Below are positions 22,207-32,844 of a stretch of DNA of 64,000 nt, piece by piece. Position 1 is the stretch's first letter; every line of letters starts with the position of its first letter. Source of the stretch: Geosiphon pyriformis (taxonomy: Eukaryota > Glomeromycota > Glomeromycetes > Archaeosporales > Geosiphonaceae); contig JAAOMT010000543.1 of the NCBI GenBank assembly GCA_016748015.1, positions 536,933 through 600,932 of the forward strand. The letters run 5' to 3'. A model generated the notes under the pieces. It ran no database searches. It had not been told where the DNA came from and saw only the letters and a list, made by a program, of their open reading frames with translations. A program made the translations under genes and the position numbers.

Positions 22207-22900
22207 TTATAAATTTATTAATTTAATAATATTTTTTTTACCATTAACTCTCATTTCTTCAAGTAAATTAATTAAAACACTTTTTGAAATAGTACCTAAT
22301 AAGTTGAATAATTTTTTTCTATATTTCTTTTGATTATCCCCCAAATATTCTCAAAAGGATTTTTTTTATGGCCAGTCCTAATGAATTCTTGAGTAAGACG
22401 ATTTCTATGGTTAGGGTCATTATCTTGTTAATGTCGCCATCTTTTTTCGATTAAATGCGCAAATCTCGTTATCCCTGTGAAACAAACAAAGATTACTCTT
22501 CTCTATTTTAAGAAAGCGGTCCAAAGAGCTGAAATGTCGTTTCATCAATAAATAAAATCTTATTCCATGATTGTTACTTAAGATTGGACGTTTTTTTTTG
22601 ATATGCTTCAAGGACCAATGGGTTCGAAATCGTCGAACACGAGACTGCTGTCAAGTTTTGTTTTGTCACATCCGTGGCTGGTTTTTTCCAGTTTGACCAG
22701 ATTGCGCATTGAAATCTTTGTGGCAATGTATATTTCTCTTGCCCTTTTTCCAGCAATAGTGCTTTGCGTTGTTTTTAAATATGCGATTTGGCCATTGTGC
22801 GAGTGTTTTCAATTGAAGAATAAAAATTTAGTATTCAGAGGAAAAAATAAAAAATCTCATACACCAGTTCAACAGGCTGTACGAGATTTTTAGTTGTGAA
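22207..22900 (-). pseudogene. Tc1/mariner-type transposase relic (first subfamily)
   Basis: On the minus strand, fragments of a DDE transposase appear in order but in shifting frames. W-NKILFIDETTFQLFGP (first catalytic Asp region) is followed by a stop. QDNDPNH (second Asp) sits in another frame. NPFENIWGIIKRNIEKKLFN (the usual NPIEN.W region) continues to SVLINLLEEMRVNG and a stop at 22207. Upstream, a basic helix region (MRNLVKLEKTSHGCDKTK) may be the DNA-binding part. Stops and frameshifts show it is dead. Terminal inverted repeats were not located. Confidence 0.8.
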
Positions 22901-23352
22901 CAAGGTGTTTACAGTTTATCTATTAAGAAATTAATGCTAATATTTATTAAAATAAATTTGAACAACAACTCAATCAATAATTTCAACGAGTTGTTAAATT
23001 ACAATTTTTGCATTCAAAATAAAAAGTCAATTTCCACAAGCCAGATTGTTTTCGTTTAAAGGTTGAATATATATTACGTTACTAATCAAATTGGGGTTTT
23101 TAGTGTACAAAAAATCGAATAATTATCCATAGGCAGTGAGGCAATACTCAATTATTAAAGGGTGACACATAATCATTTTGAATAAAGAATTTATGATTTG
23201 AATCAGAAGAAACTTCGAAAATATTGTTTATTTTCCATTAGAGGATTAAATTAATAGATATCATTGATCATAAACTTTAAATTTTTTAAGTCATAATTCG
23301 CAGCGACTAGTATATATAAAATAGGAAAGTTATGTAATGATGAGACTATTAC

Positions 23353-24978
23353 TTAATATTCATTAACTTTCATCGTATGTTCACCAGCAAGTTTTGTTGC
23401 TTTGCCTTCAGCTTCTAATTGCTCGTTACCCTAGTTTAACAAATAAAATGATTACCACCTTAACAATCTCTCTCAATAAGACTCGGATAAATAAAATTTT
23501 CTACTTACCACAAGGTGTCCAATTTTTTCTTTAACAACGCCAGTAATTTTATTACCAGCTCCAGCGATATACTCTGAATCTTTGGCAGCTTCAACTTCTA
23601 CATTTCCAGCTTTGCTTTGTTGCGCTCCTTTTGCTTGTAAAGATTCAATACCGACAGCTGAGCCAACAATTTCTTTGACAGAGCCAATAGCAGAATTATA
23701 ATTCCCACTATATTTTGATGGGTCGGATGGTGGAATATATGTGGATGAAGGTTCAGTAGTGGTGTTCGTTGTTGTTGTATTTTGGGCACTCAGCTCAGCT
23801 TGAGCTTGTTGTTTTTGTGTGGCACCTTCTTCTTGAAGTTTTACATTCCCAGTGAGTTTGCCAGCTAAATAAATTATAAATCAGTAAGTAGTAGAAAATT
23901 TAAAAATTTAAAAATTTAAATAAATACCCGTCTCTTTAGCAGCTCCAGTATAATAGGCAGCATTAGCAGAGACAGTGGATGGTTCTTGTTGTTGATTCGT
24001 CGATGGCTCTTGTTGGTTGGTGGTATTCAGCTCAGCTTGAGCTTGTTGTTTTTCTGCGGTACCTTCTTCTTGAAGTTTTACATTCCCAGTGAGTTTTCCA
24101 GCTAAATAAATTATAAAATCAGTAAGTAGTAGAAAATTTAAAAATTTAGAAATTTAAATAAATACCCGTCTCTTTAGCAGCTCCAGTATAATAGGCAGCA
24201 TTAGCAGAGACAGTGGATGGTTCTTGTTGTTGATTCGTCGATGGCTCTTGTTGGTTGGTGGTATTCAGCTCAGCTTGAGCTTGTTGTTTTTCTGCGGTAC
24301 CTTCTTCTTGAAGTTTTACATTCCCAGTGAGTTTTCCAGCTAAATAAATTATAAAATCAGTAAGTAGTAGAAAATTTAAAAATTTAGAAATTTAAATAAA
24401 TACCCGTCTCTTTAGCAGCTCCAGTATAATAGGCAGCATTAGCAGAGACAGTGGATGGTTCTTGTTGTTGATTCGTTGATGGTTCTTGTTGTAATGTGGA
24501 TGACTCTTGTTTGGTGGTGGATGGGTTGATGGCATTCAAATCAGCTTGAGCTTGTTGTTTTTGTGCAGCGCCGTCTTCTTGAAGCTTTACGTTTCCAGTG
24601 AGTTGGCCAACTGGTAAATTGAATAATTGAATTAGGGAGAGTTTTGGAAATTTAAAGAATTTTTGAATAAATACCCGTCTCTTTAGCAGCGCCAGCATAA
24701 TAGGCAACGTTAGCAGCGATAGTGGATGGTTGTTGTTGATTTGTGGATTGTTCTTGCTGATTTGTGGATTGTTCTTGCTGATTTGTGGATGGTTCTTGCT
24801 GATTTGTGGATGGATGTTCGTGAGTGGTGGATGGTTCTTGCTGATGTTTATGGGTAGATAATTCTTGCTGATGTGTGGATGGATGTTCATGAGTGATGGA
24901 TAGTTCCTGCTGGAACGTAGATGGTTTCTGTTGGAAGGCGGATGGTTCTTGTTGAGTTATGATTTGTTCTTGAGACAT
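23353..24978 (-). CDS. CsbD-domain protein with duplicated repeat exons
   Basis: Starts at 24978 with a Q/P/S/T-rich leader built on repeats of STNQQE. Exon 1 ends AANVAYYAGAAKETG, and each following exon begins (A/V)G(K/Q)LTGNVKLQE(E/D)G and ends YYTGAAKETG. Across each intron this rebuilds the CsbD-type motif (AAKETGxLTGNxKLQEEGxAxKQQAQAxL). The last two exons give VKEIVGSAVGIESLQAKGAQ and VVKEKIGHLVGNEQLEAEGK, more standard CsbD repeats, and stop at 23353. CsbD-like proteins in bacteria are stress-induced; fungal members have been described as cruciform-DNA-binding. Exons 3 and 4 look identical at DNA level, and the introns are nearly so. All introns are GT-AG, most with the donor GTATTT. 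Identification is good; function is open. Confidence 0.85.
23861..24573 (-). repeat. Tandem array of three ~238-base intron+exon units in the CsbD gene
   Basis: Units at 23861-24097, 24098-24335 and 24336-24573 each hold one intron and one exon. The spacing between equivalent bases (CCAGTA at 23945, 24183, 24421) is exactly 238. Differences are few: one missing A and one or two substitutions in the first intron copy, and a divergent half-exon at either end of the array. A fourth, older copy lies farther upstream (near 24692). Confidence 0.9.
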
Positions 24979-25070
24979 CTTTTAAATTGAAATGAAATTG
25001 ATAGATTTATTTTTACTTTTGACGATGTTTAGTTGTTAACTTTTTTCCTGCTATTTAGATCCATGAGTCC

Positions 25071-25078
25071 TTTTTATA
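25071..25078 (-). promoter_or_regulatory. TATA-like box of the CsbD gene
   Basis: TATAAAAA on the minus strand, about 93 bases before the start codon at 24978. Confidence 0.4.
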
Positions 25079-25874
25079 AAAATTTCACCAAATCTTTGAC
25101 CTGTCATTTTAACGTCATTCTGATAATTTTTATCTAGCTTATGAATGATGTCAGATTTATGTCATCTTTTAGTTGAAATGATCACCGAATTGCGTCATTG
25201 ATCCCTGATTTGTAAATAGTGTGATAATGATTTCATTGAATGATTCATCGTGTTCTCTACTAATTTTGGAAAGGTTTAATAGATGCTGCTGATCTATATG
25301 CTATCATATCTTTAATGGCACCCAAGATAGATGTTTTTTTTCGAAGAAGTAACCTGAAAACATGATATTAATTCCATTGCGTCAAAATAGTCATAATGGT
25401 TTTTAATCAATTATCCTAATCCATTTAACTCAACTTCAAAAAGGAACAGAATGTTGACTAATTTTGTGAGGCATGGTTGGTTTCACATGTCTAAGTCTGA
25501 ACATTACAAAAAATCATATTTTGCCAAAGTAAATAAACTGATCAAAAGTAATGTGTTAGACTAATTTATTTTAGGAGACGCGTGAATCATATATCTTGAG
25601 AAATCGTGACATTGTACCATTCTGAGATCAAGGAAGCTTGGGAAGGCAGTAAATTTTGAATTGTCCCAGACATCTAGAACTTTAAAAATTTTGTTATGTA
25701 AAAGAATGAATATAGTTGCAGAGGACAAAACACGGGATTTTATTAATAGAAGGATATTTTTGTAAGATAACATTTAAGTGAAAAATAAGAGGAAAAAAAT
25801 TTGATCTAAAATCTTGGTTTTGAAAATTAGCGCAGCAGATACTCGTTCCCAAAACTCACCTTTTCAGTTTTAAA

Positions 25875-25915
<41 letters not shown>

Positions 25916-26060
25916 CCTAATTATTAACAGGCAAAAGTTAACATATAAACTTTTTTCATTTTTTACCCAATCCAAACCAAATCAAATAAAAGCCCATGTA
26001 ATAGATTTTATTTCTACTATTTTCAAAGCAGAATTAATTTGCAGCTTTGTACATAATTCA
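25079..26060. other. Intergenic with one AAT microsatellite
   Basis: An AT-rich spacer with an (AAT)n array of about 12 units at 25876-25913. An open frame at 25561-25773 (-) of 70 codons has no recognisable features and I do not call it a gene. Confidence 0.5.
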
Positions 26061-26067
26061 TATTAGA

Positions 26068-26870
26068 AATGAATCTGTCGGTCAAGGAACGTAGCAAGCA
26101 AAAGCTAATCTACTTATGGAGTGATTATATCAAAAAAAAAAAAAAGTAAATCCACTAAGCGCTACCTATCTCAACTGTACGATACAATATCAAAAATTTG
26201 GAAAATTGAGCACAAAATCAGGTTAAAAAAAGAAATGCAAGTTATTAAGCAATTAAATTAGGGGGTAATGGTCGTCACAAGAATATTACGAGACATTTAT
26301 CGAGAAAAGTAGGTCAATATTTTTCGTCTCTGCAAAAGATTGCTACTAAACTAGATACAGAGGGAGTAGACATTTCATAGCAGACATTTAAAATCACTTG
26401 GATATATGAAAAACCTATCAATTACTATACACCAATGCTGACGAAAGTCAAAAGAGAAACATGTTAAATGGGTCAAATTTAACCTTAATGATAATTGGAA
26501 AAAACCCTTATTTTCTGATGAATAACTCTTTTAAAAAGATAAAAATCTCAAAAGCATACAAGTCGAGTAATTAAGGCGTTTCTTGAGGAAAATATGCCCA
26601 AAGATATTGACTGGCGTCATGTAGTCTGGATCTAAATCATATTGAAAATTTGTGGGCAATCGTTAAATGTGAAGTAGAAAAACAAATGTCGTAAATACAG
26701 ATGATTTTGAACCAAATAATGGTAGAAGAAGAATGAAATGCATTGCCAAAAACCTTTATAGTAAATTCAATGTTCGCGGCGTTACGAGTTGATTATCGAG
26801 AATAAAGGCGAAAAAATTACATATTAAATTTTCATATCAATAGCATCTGTTACTTTTTGACCTTTCTAAA
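26068..26870 (+). pseudogene. Tc1/mariner-type transposase relic (second subfamily)
   Basis: On the plus strand, broken frames carry the order of a Tc1-like transposase. There is a helix-turn-helix-like start (MNLSVKERSKQK), then RHLKSLGYMKN, KHVKWVKFNLNDNWKK with PLFSDE (first Asp), PKDIDWRHVVW, and HIENLWAIVKCEVEKQMS in the NPIENLW position. The end is similar to MVEE-WNALPKTFIVNSMF, AALRVDYRE. There are numerous stops and shifts. The C-terminal region differs from the 22.2-22.9 kb relic, so these are two different subfamilies. A long A run at 26130-26144 interrupts the N-terminal part. Confidence 0.75.
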
Positions 26871-27098
26871 AATGTATTGAACATATGATTCCGTAAAGTT
26901 GATTTTTTTTTGTCACGCACACAATTTCGGGATACAATCAGCAGCATTTTTTTTTTGATGATTTGACATAGATCGAAAGGATTAGTGTGAAATACAACTA
27001 ATTTTTAAATTTAAATTTTCTCCAGAATAATTTTTTGTATTTCAATGTATCAAAGGTAGATTGCTATGTTAACATCTACTATTTAAGTTACATGAAAC

Positions 27099-27186
<88 letters not shown>

Positions 27187-27457
27187 GTCTATCTTACACA
27201 ATTCCGCCTCCTTTATAATGATTCAGGTGTTGATTTTATCTTTAATCAAATAATCATAATTAAAAATTGGGTGAAAATAACCGTCTCTATAGATCCTTTT
27301 TTAAACTAAAGTATTCAAATTTGGAGGAAAAGGGTGATTGAAATGGGATTTTTTCGGTTTTAAATTTTCAAATAATTGTAATTCAAGACAAAAAGTTACG
27401 ACCCTTAATACAAAATATGGTTGCAATCCAGTTGCGTTATATTTAACTTCTACTGAA
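26871..27457. other. Intergenic with long TTA microsatellite
   Basis: An AT-rich spacer between the transposase relic and the Q/N-rich gene. The plus-strand frame across the TTA array codes for a poly-Leu run and is an artefact of the microsatellite, not a gene. Confidence 0.6.
27099..27186. repeat. (TTA)n microsatellite, about 29 units
   Basis: The longest perfect trinucleotide array in the window. Confidence 0.95.
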
Positions 27458-28072
27458 TTACTTTAGCTCGGCTAATTCTTGCCTTTTCTTAAAAATATCT
27501 CGCTCTTTATTCAAAATATCTCGCTCTTTATTCAAAATATCTTGCTTTTTATTCAAAATATCTTGCTCCATATTCAAAATAGCCTTTTGTAAGTTTAATG
27601 AACGTTCAAAGAAAATTGGATTAAGATTTTGTTGCGAATTTAAGAATTGGTTAAATTGGTTTAATTGGGGAATATGGTTTTGGAAAAGGTTAGCTTGGTT
27701 GTCTGGTGCCAAATAGTCAAAATTACTATTGTGATTATTGTTCTGAATGATCCATTCTTGGGACACTTTTGATGGTGGGGTTTGGGAGGGATAACTCATA
27801 ATTCCTAAATTTGGACTTGGTTGAATTTGATTTGAGTTAGAAGGTGGTTGGTTGAAATCTTGTTGTTGATCTGAATAAATATCCAATCCGGACGGATGAT
27901 ATTGAGCTTGGTTAAATGAGGAAGTCCCATTACAACCTACGTGAGGAATTTTTTGATTATCAGAATAAATAATTGTATGATGAATAGTAATAGATTCATT
28001 ATTTTCGAGAGAAAGATTTTGTTGGTTGCGGACGCAATGGTTTTGATGATTGCTAGAAGGTTGCTGACTCAT
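27458..28072 (-). CDS. Q/N-rich protein with C-terminal heptad coiled coil
   Basis: An intron-free ORF of 204 codons. Residues 1-150 are rich in Gln, Asn, Ser and Pro with few charged residues, a prion-like composition (for example SNSNQIQPSPNLGIMSYP and DNQANLFQNHIPQLNQFNQF). The last 45 residues form a tandem coiled coil of seven-residue units: MEQDILN, KKQDILN, KERDILN, KERDIFK, KRQELAE. The heptad units are also nearly perfect DNA repeats of 21 bases (27480-27570), so copy number could vary. I do not recognise a family. The composition suggests a self-assembling or condensate-forming protein, which is inference only. A TATA-like word lies 48 bases upstream. Confidence 0.65.
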   Translation of the reverse strand: MSQQPSSNHQNHCVRNQQNLSLENNESITIHHTIIYSDNQKIPHVGCNGTSSFNQAQYHPSGLDIYSDQQQDFNQPPSNSNQIQPSPNLGIMSYPSQTPPSKVSQEWIIQNNNHNSNFDYLAPDNQANLFQNHIPQLNQFNQFLNSQQNLNPIFFERSLNLQKAILNMEQDILNKKQDILNKERDILNKERDIFKKRQELAELK

Positions 28073-28119
28073 TGTTATATTTGAAGATAATTACTAGGAT
28101 TATAAAATTTTCTAGGGTA

Positions 28120-28125
28120 TTTATA
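28120..28125 (-). promoter_or_regulatory. TATA-like box of the Q/N-rich gene
   Basis: TATAAA on the minus strand, 48 bases before the ATG at 28072. Weak evidence in AT-rich sequence. Confidence 0.35.
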
Positions 28126-29309
28126 CAAGTTTTTTTGTGTGATGTTGATTTTTTATATAGGAAAACAACTCTATAATTATTTTTTATAAATTTCTTATTT
28201 TAAATTATTATTAATAATAATTTTATAACAAAATGAAGAAAAACCGATGAAAATGTAAGCATTGATATTTTTTCAAATCTAGCACAAAATAAAATAGATC
28301 ATGAATCAGTTTAGTTACACTTGACCCCACATTGGAAGAAAAAATTTTTAGATACTCTTGTCAAAGAATCAAAGGAAGCATTGAACCATTCTAAGCTTTA
28401 ATGATAACAGTTAATAATCTGAGACTTTTTTTTTATATCAGCATTGCGTTGTGCAACTAATTTTATTTCAAAGAAAAAAATGGCGTTTTCAATACAAAAA
28501 TTAAAGTTGAAGATTAAAGTTTGGTTATTAATAATATTTTTTATTGGTTGGTTTTACTTTCTGCAACTCAAGTAGAAAATTATTAAAAATTTACCGGATT
28601 CTCAAGCTCATATCCGTGAGGTAATACATCGGTTCTTTAATTATTTCCCACACACTCACAATCCTTTTCATTTGATATCCAAATTTCTCTTTGTGAATGC
28701 AAGCAGGATTCAATACTTTAATCACCTTTAACCATTAACAATATTTATTTATTTATTTATAGAATAGCAAATCGATATCGCATGTATAAAAATGGCAATA
28801 ATAAATAATAAATTGACACCCAATAACATCATTGCTTTTTTTTATTTATATAATTATAATATTTAAATTACGAATGTGAAAAAAAGAGTTTTTATTGCGG
28901 GTGATTAAAAATTTTTTTTTTTACTAAATCGAGCTAGATCGCTTTGTGAGTGTTATTATCAACGTTCCCAGATTAATAGAAATGATGCTCAAATTATTTG
29001 GTGATTCCCAAGACAAAAAGTAGGAAATTTTTTCAATTTAAATATATATATTATCTATTATGATAAAAATTTAATTTTAGATAATGTTATCAAAATCTTT
29101 TACTCTGAACTTTAAACCTTGAAAAAAGGAATTATTTTAAAGTATAGTAATTCTCTTAAATTTCAAACCTTATTTCAACTCGATATCAGTCGAAGGTAAA
29201 TTAATTATAGAAGAATTATGAAAATTATTTATAAAATCTAATTCTTTAACGAGAAGTCACTTAAGACAAATTAATTAATGATAATTTTATTATTAGCTTT
29301 AGCCCTATA

Positions 29310-29363
<54 letters not shown>

Positions 29364-29515
29364 CATAATGAAATTAATTATGTTTATATTTCATTCAAGA
29401 TTTTTCTTTGGGTAAGTTATTACTTATACCTCTAACTCAAAATGGTGGTCAGATATTTTTAATGTGAAATAGGAATAAAAGTTTAAATCGATAAAAAAGA
29501 ATAAAATTAAGTAAA

Positions 29516-29564
<49 letters not shown>

Positions 29565-29895
29565 GGCAAACAAAAATATCGAAAAATTTATAATATTAAA
29601 ATAATGTCATTGTTTTTTTATCCATTGAATTACCCCGTTTAAATTTTTAGTTTCATTTCTAGTCTTATTATGCAAGTGACAGGTTATTTAATGAAATGCA
29701 TTTTTTTTCATGTTTCAGTGAAACCTATTTAGTATGACAATAGTTTGACGAATAAATTAATTTTTTAAGTATGTGTGAACACAGAGAAATAACATTAAAT
29801 ACTAACTCATGGGTTTAAAAAATTTACTTTTTAAAAATATCCTATTCGAATAATAATAATAATTACCTATTCAATTTTATTCACAAAAGTTAACC
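28126..29895. other. Intergenic with two TTA arrays and one short relic frame
   Basis: AT-rich sequence with TTA arrays at 29311-29362 and 29517-29564. At 28606-28738 (-) a coherent short frame, richer in GC than its flanks, reads VLNPACIHKEKFGYQMKRIV then WEIIKEPMYYLTDMSLRIR-stop. It has no ATG at a sensible place and is probably a fragment of a lost gene. Nothing else is recognisable. Confidence 0.5.
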
Positions 29896-30379
29896 ATGGA
29901 AAACAAAGAAATTAAAAGAACTCTTCCGGAGTCTCATGATTGTAACGAATGTTTAGTATGTCAAAACATTCTAAATAAAAAAGAGAATTGGTGTGTGGCA
30001 TGCCAGTTCATATTCTTTAAAAAACTTTATCACGACTTTTCAAGCGGCAATAAAGTAGTTGATGAAATAATTAAGAATCCAATCTATATTCCACCTAATG
30101 ATGAAGATAAACTTGATATATTCACTAATGGTAGAATTTTATATTATGAATGGATTCCATGGAATTGTTTGTCGAATATCAAGGAAATTGCTAGAGGAGG
30201 GTTCGGTATAATCTATAAAGCAACCCTAATAGGTGGATTAATTAATACGTGGAGTATAAAACATCATGGTTCAATGGAATATGAAAGAGAAACAACTAAT
30301 GGGTTTGGAAAAAAGATTGATGAAGTAGCAATAAAAATTATAAAAACAAACAGTTCAGAAGTGTTTAAAGAGGTAAACA

Positions 30380-30434
<55 letters not shown>

Positions 30435-30850
30435 TATATAAAATTCATATTTAATTAATTCATATTTATTTACTCTATATTTTCGTTTATTTCTTTTTCT
30501 TTTTTCACTCTGCTTATAGTTAAATATTCAAAGAGCTATGGCAATTAAGAGTTCTTTATATAATGTCTCTTCAATATTAGGGATTACGCAAAACGCTGAA
30601 ACACTCGAGTATGGAATTCTGATGGAGTTTGCGGAGCATGGAGATATGCGAAGATATTTATCAACAAATTTTCATTCAACAAGATGGAAAGATAAATTGG
30701 TTATCGCGTGGAGAATAGCTTGGGGACTTTCACGTATTCATTCTTCTGGTATGGTTCATCGTGACCTACACTCGGGCAACATTCTACAATTAAGTACTTA
30801 CGAGGCAAATATTGGAGATCTCGGATTATGTCAACCTACAAAAAATGAAG

Positions 30851-30881
<31 letters not shown>

Positions 30882-31452
30882 AACAGAGGAAAAAAAGATA
30901 TATGGAGTAATTCCATACATCCCACCAGAAGTTTTAAGAAGAGAAAAGTTTACTTCGGCTGGTGATATTTATAGTTTTTCCATGTTATTATGGGAATTAG
31001 CAACAGGAAAGCCTCCTTTTCATGATCGTTCTCATGATCATCTTCTTATAATGGATATTTTGAATGGTCAAAGACCTAAGATTACTTCCCCACTTATTCC
31101 ACCTTCAATTGCCGAAATAATTGAAGAATGTTGGGATGCTAATCCTGAGAATCGCCCTAATGCTTGGAAAGTTTGGGAGAAGTTGGATAAACTTGACAAT
31201 ATGTATATTGAATATTTGAATAAGGAGGCTAAAAATGAAGTGTCAATTATAGAAGAGCCTACGGGTGAAGAGTCTAAAACTGAGAGTTATGAAATAATAC
31301 AGTTTAAAGAATCAGACAAATACGTGGCAGAAATGTTGAAGAATGACGTAATAAAAAATTATTCAATAACAATGTCAACGCCCATTCATCCAGGAGCAGT
31401 TTATACAAGTCGTGTTTTAAGTTTGCAAATGATTGAAGAAACACAAGGTTAG
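29896..31452 (+). CDS. TKL-type protein kinase with N-terminal zinc-ribbon-like leader
   Basis: Two exons (29896-30372 and 30520-31452) give about 469 residues. The leader has paired cysteines (CNECLVCQNI ... WCVACQF) and the linker FSSGNKVVDEIIKNP ... YEWIPWNCLSNIKEIA found in the expanded kinase families of arbuscular mycorrhizal fungi. The kinase domain has the glycine loop ARGGFGIIYKA, lysine in VAIKII, catalytic loop VHRDLHSGNIL (about residue 239), GDLGL at about 259 in place of DFG, PPE for APE, GDIYSFSMLLWELATGKPPF, and a final NPENRPNAWKVW. A nine-Thr run (ACA microsatellite) lies in the activation segment. Intron 1 carries a (TTA)n array. The C-terminal tail is acidic with no further domain. 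GGTTAGT directly before the stop could be a splice donor, so a further exon is possible. Confidence 0.9.
30385..30434. repeat. (TTA)n microsatellite inside the kinase intron
   Basis: About 16 units within the only intron of the kinase gene. If the intron were retained it would read as poly-Leu in the exon 1 frame. Confidence 0.9.
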
Positions 31453-31726
31453 TTTATATATATTTTTTGTATTGATTAATTCATTGATTTAATAATAATA
31501 ATAATAATAATTTATTTTATCTTAATTTACTTTTTAAAAGAGTTAATTTATTTGCCTAAAGGTAAGGAATTACATGTATCATTAATCATTAATAAAATTT
31601 ATGTTCTTACTTAACGCTTATTTATTTTCACTGTCTATTATTTAGAAGACTCTTAATAGATTTAATCCTGATTTGTCATCTTAACTTCCCGTTCGTGAAT
31701 TATATTATTTTAATCTCTACAATGAA

Positions 31727-31765
<39 letters not shown>

Positions 31766-32527
31766 TAATTAGTTTAACTTTTCTTACGTGATATATTTAA
31801 GATAGTTTTTGTTATATTTAAATATCTAAATTATTTTAGCTACAATATTTATTAAATTTATTCCAAAATATACTCTTACTAATTTATTATAAAAAAAATT
31901 TCTTCACATCTAAATAACAATATTTTTTCAATAAAGTATTTATTATTTTCATTCAAAAATTACCCAAATTAAATTTTTGGCAGAGAAATTAAATTTTCTT
32001 TTATATCAGTCAAATAGGCAACTATAATCTTTAAACCCTAAAAAATGCTTTGATTCCTATATTATAATAATAAGTGAGAAGTTTATTTTATTAAATTTAA
32101 TACAAAATATTTATTTTTATTTATTTATTTATTTGAGTTTTTAATAAAACTTAAATATCAAAGATATTTTCTCACGCGAAATTATATACACGTACTTTTA
32201 AAAACAATGGGGCACATTTCTTTTTATTATAAATCTTTTTGAACAATAAGTCAGGGAAACCCAAAATTTGGTTCATTCATAAGTTATGGAATAAGCTAGT
32301 AAATTACACAAGAAGTTTCAAACGCCGAATTGTCGTTAGCCCTATGACATTTATTTTGCTCACGATATTAGCAGCCAGCAATCACAGCATGATGATGGCT
32401 CGTGAAAAAAATATGATTGCTAAGAGGTTTATCCGTATCCGAATATGTATATAAAAAGCCATTTTCAAAATTTAAATAGATAATACCTGCCCTATTAAAC
32501 AATTTTTTAGATAAGTTCTCTGGCAAA
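31453..32527. other. Intergenic with AAT/TTA arrays
   Basis: AT-rich spacer. AAT units lie at 31489-31510, TTA units at about 31728-31765, and (TTTA)n at 32115-32133. The last 300 bases are less AT-rich and should hold the promoter of the citrate synthase gene; an open frame at 32239-32454 (+) lacks protein-like features. Confidence 0.5.
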
Positions 32528-32802
32528 ATGGGTAAAGACTCAAAGCCTGAATCAAGCAAGGCTATTCTGGATAAAAAGTGAGTGCTTAATTTTCAAATAT
32601 CATAACCATATCAGAAAAATTTCAAATTTATAACACTATAAAAATCATAAAATTTTACATTTCCTAGAACTGCAACGCTTTCACTAACCGACCAAGCCTC
32701 GGGGACAAAATGGTTTTTACCTACCCCTAAAAATGATGATAGTAAAAATGGTGCACGGCCTACCACGGTGGTTATTCTACCTAGAAGGTAATTTTTGAAC
32801 AT

Positions 32803-32844
<42 letters not shown>

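Noticed and set aside
27035-27253. Open frame with a long poly-Leu run
   Set aside because: It is the translation of the TTA microsatellite with random flanks; no start context, homology or codon bias supports a gene.
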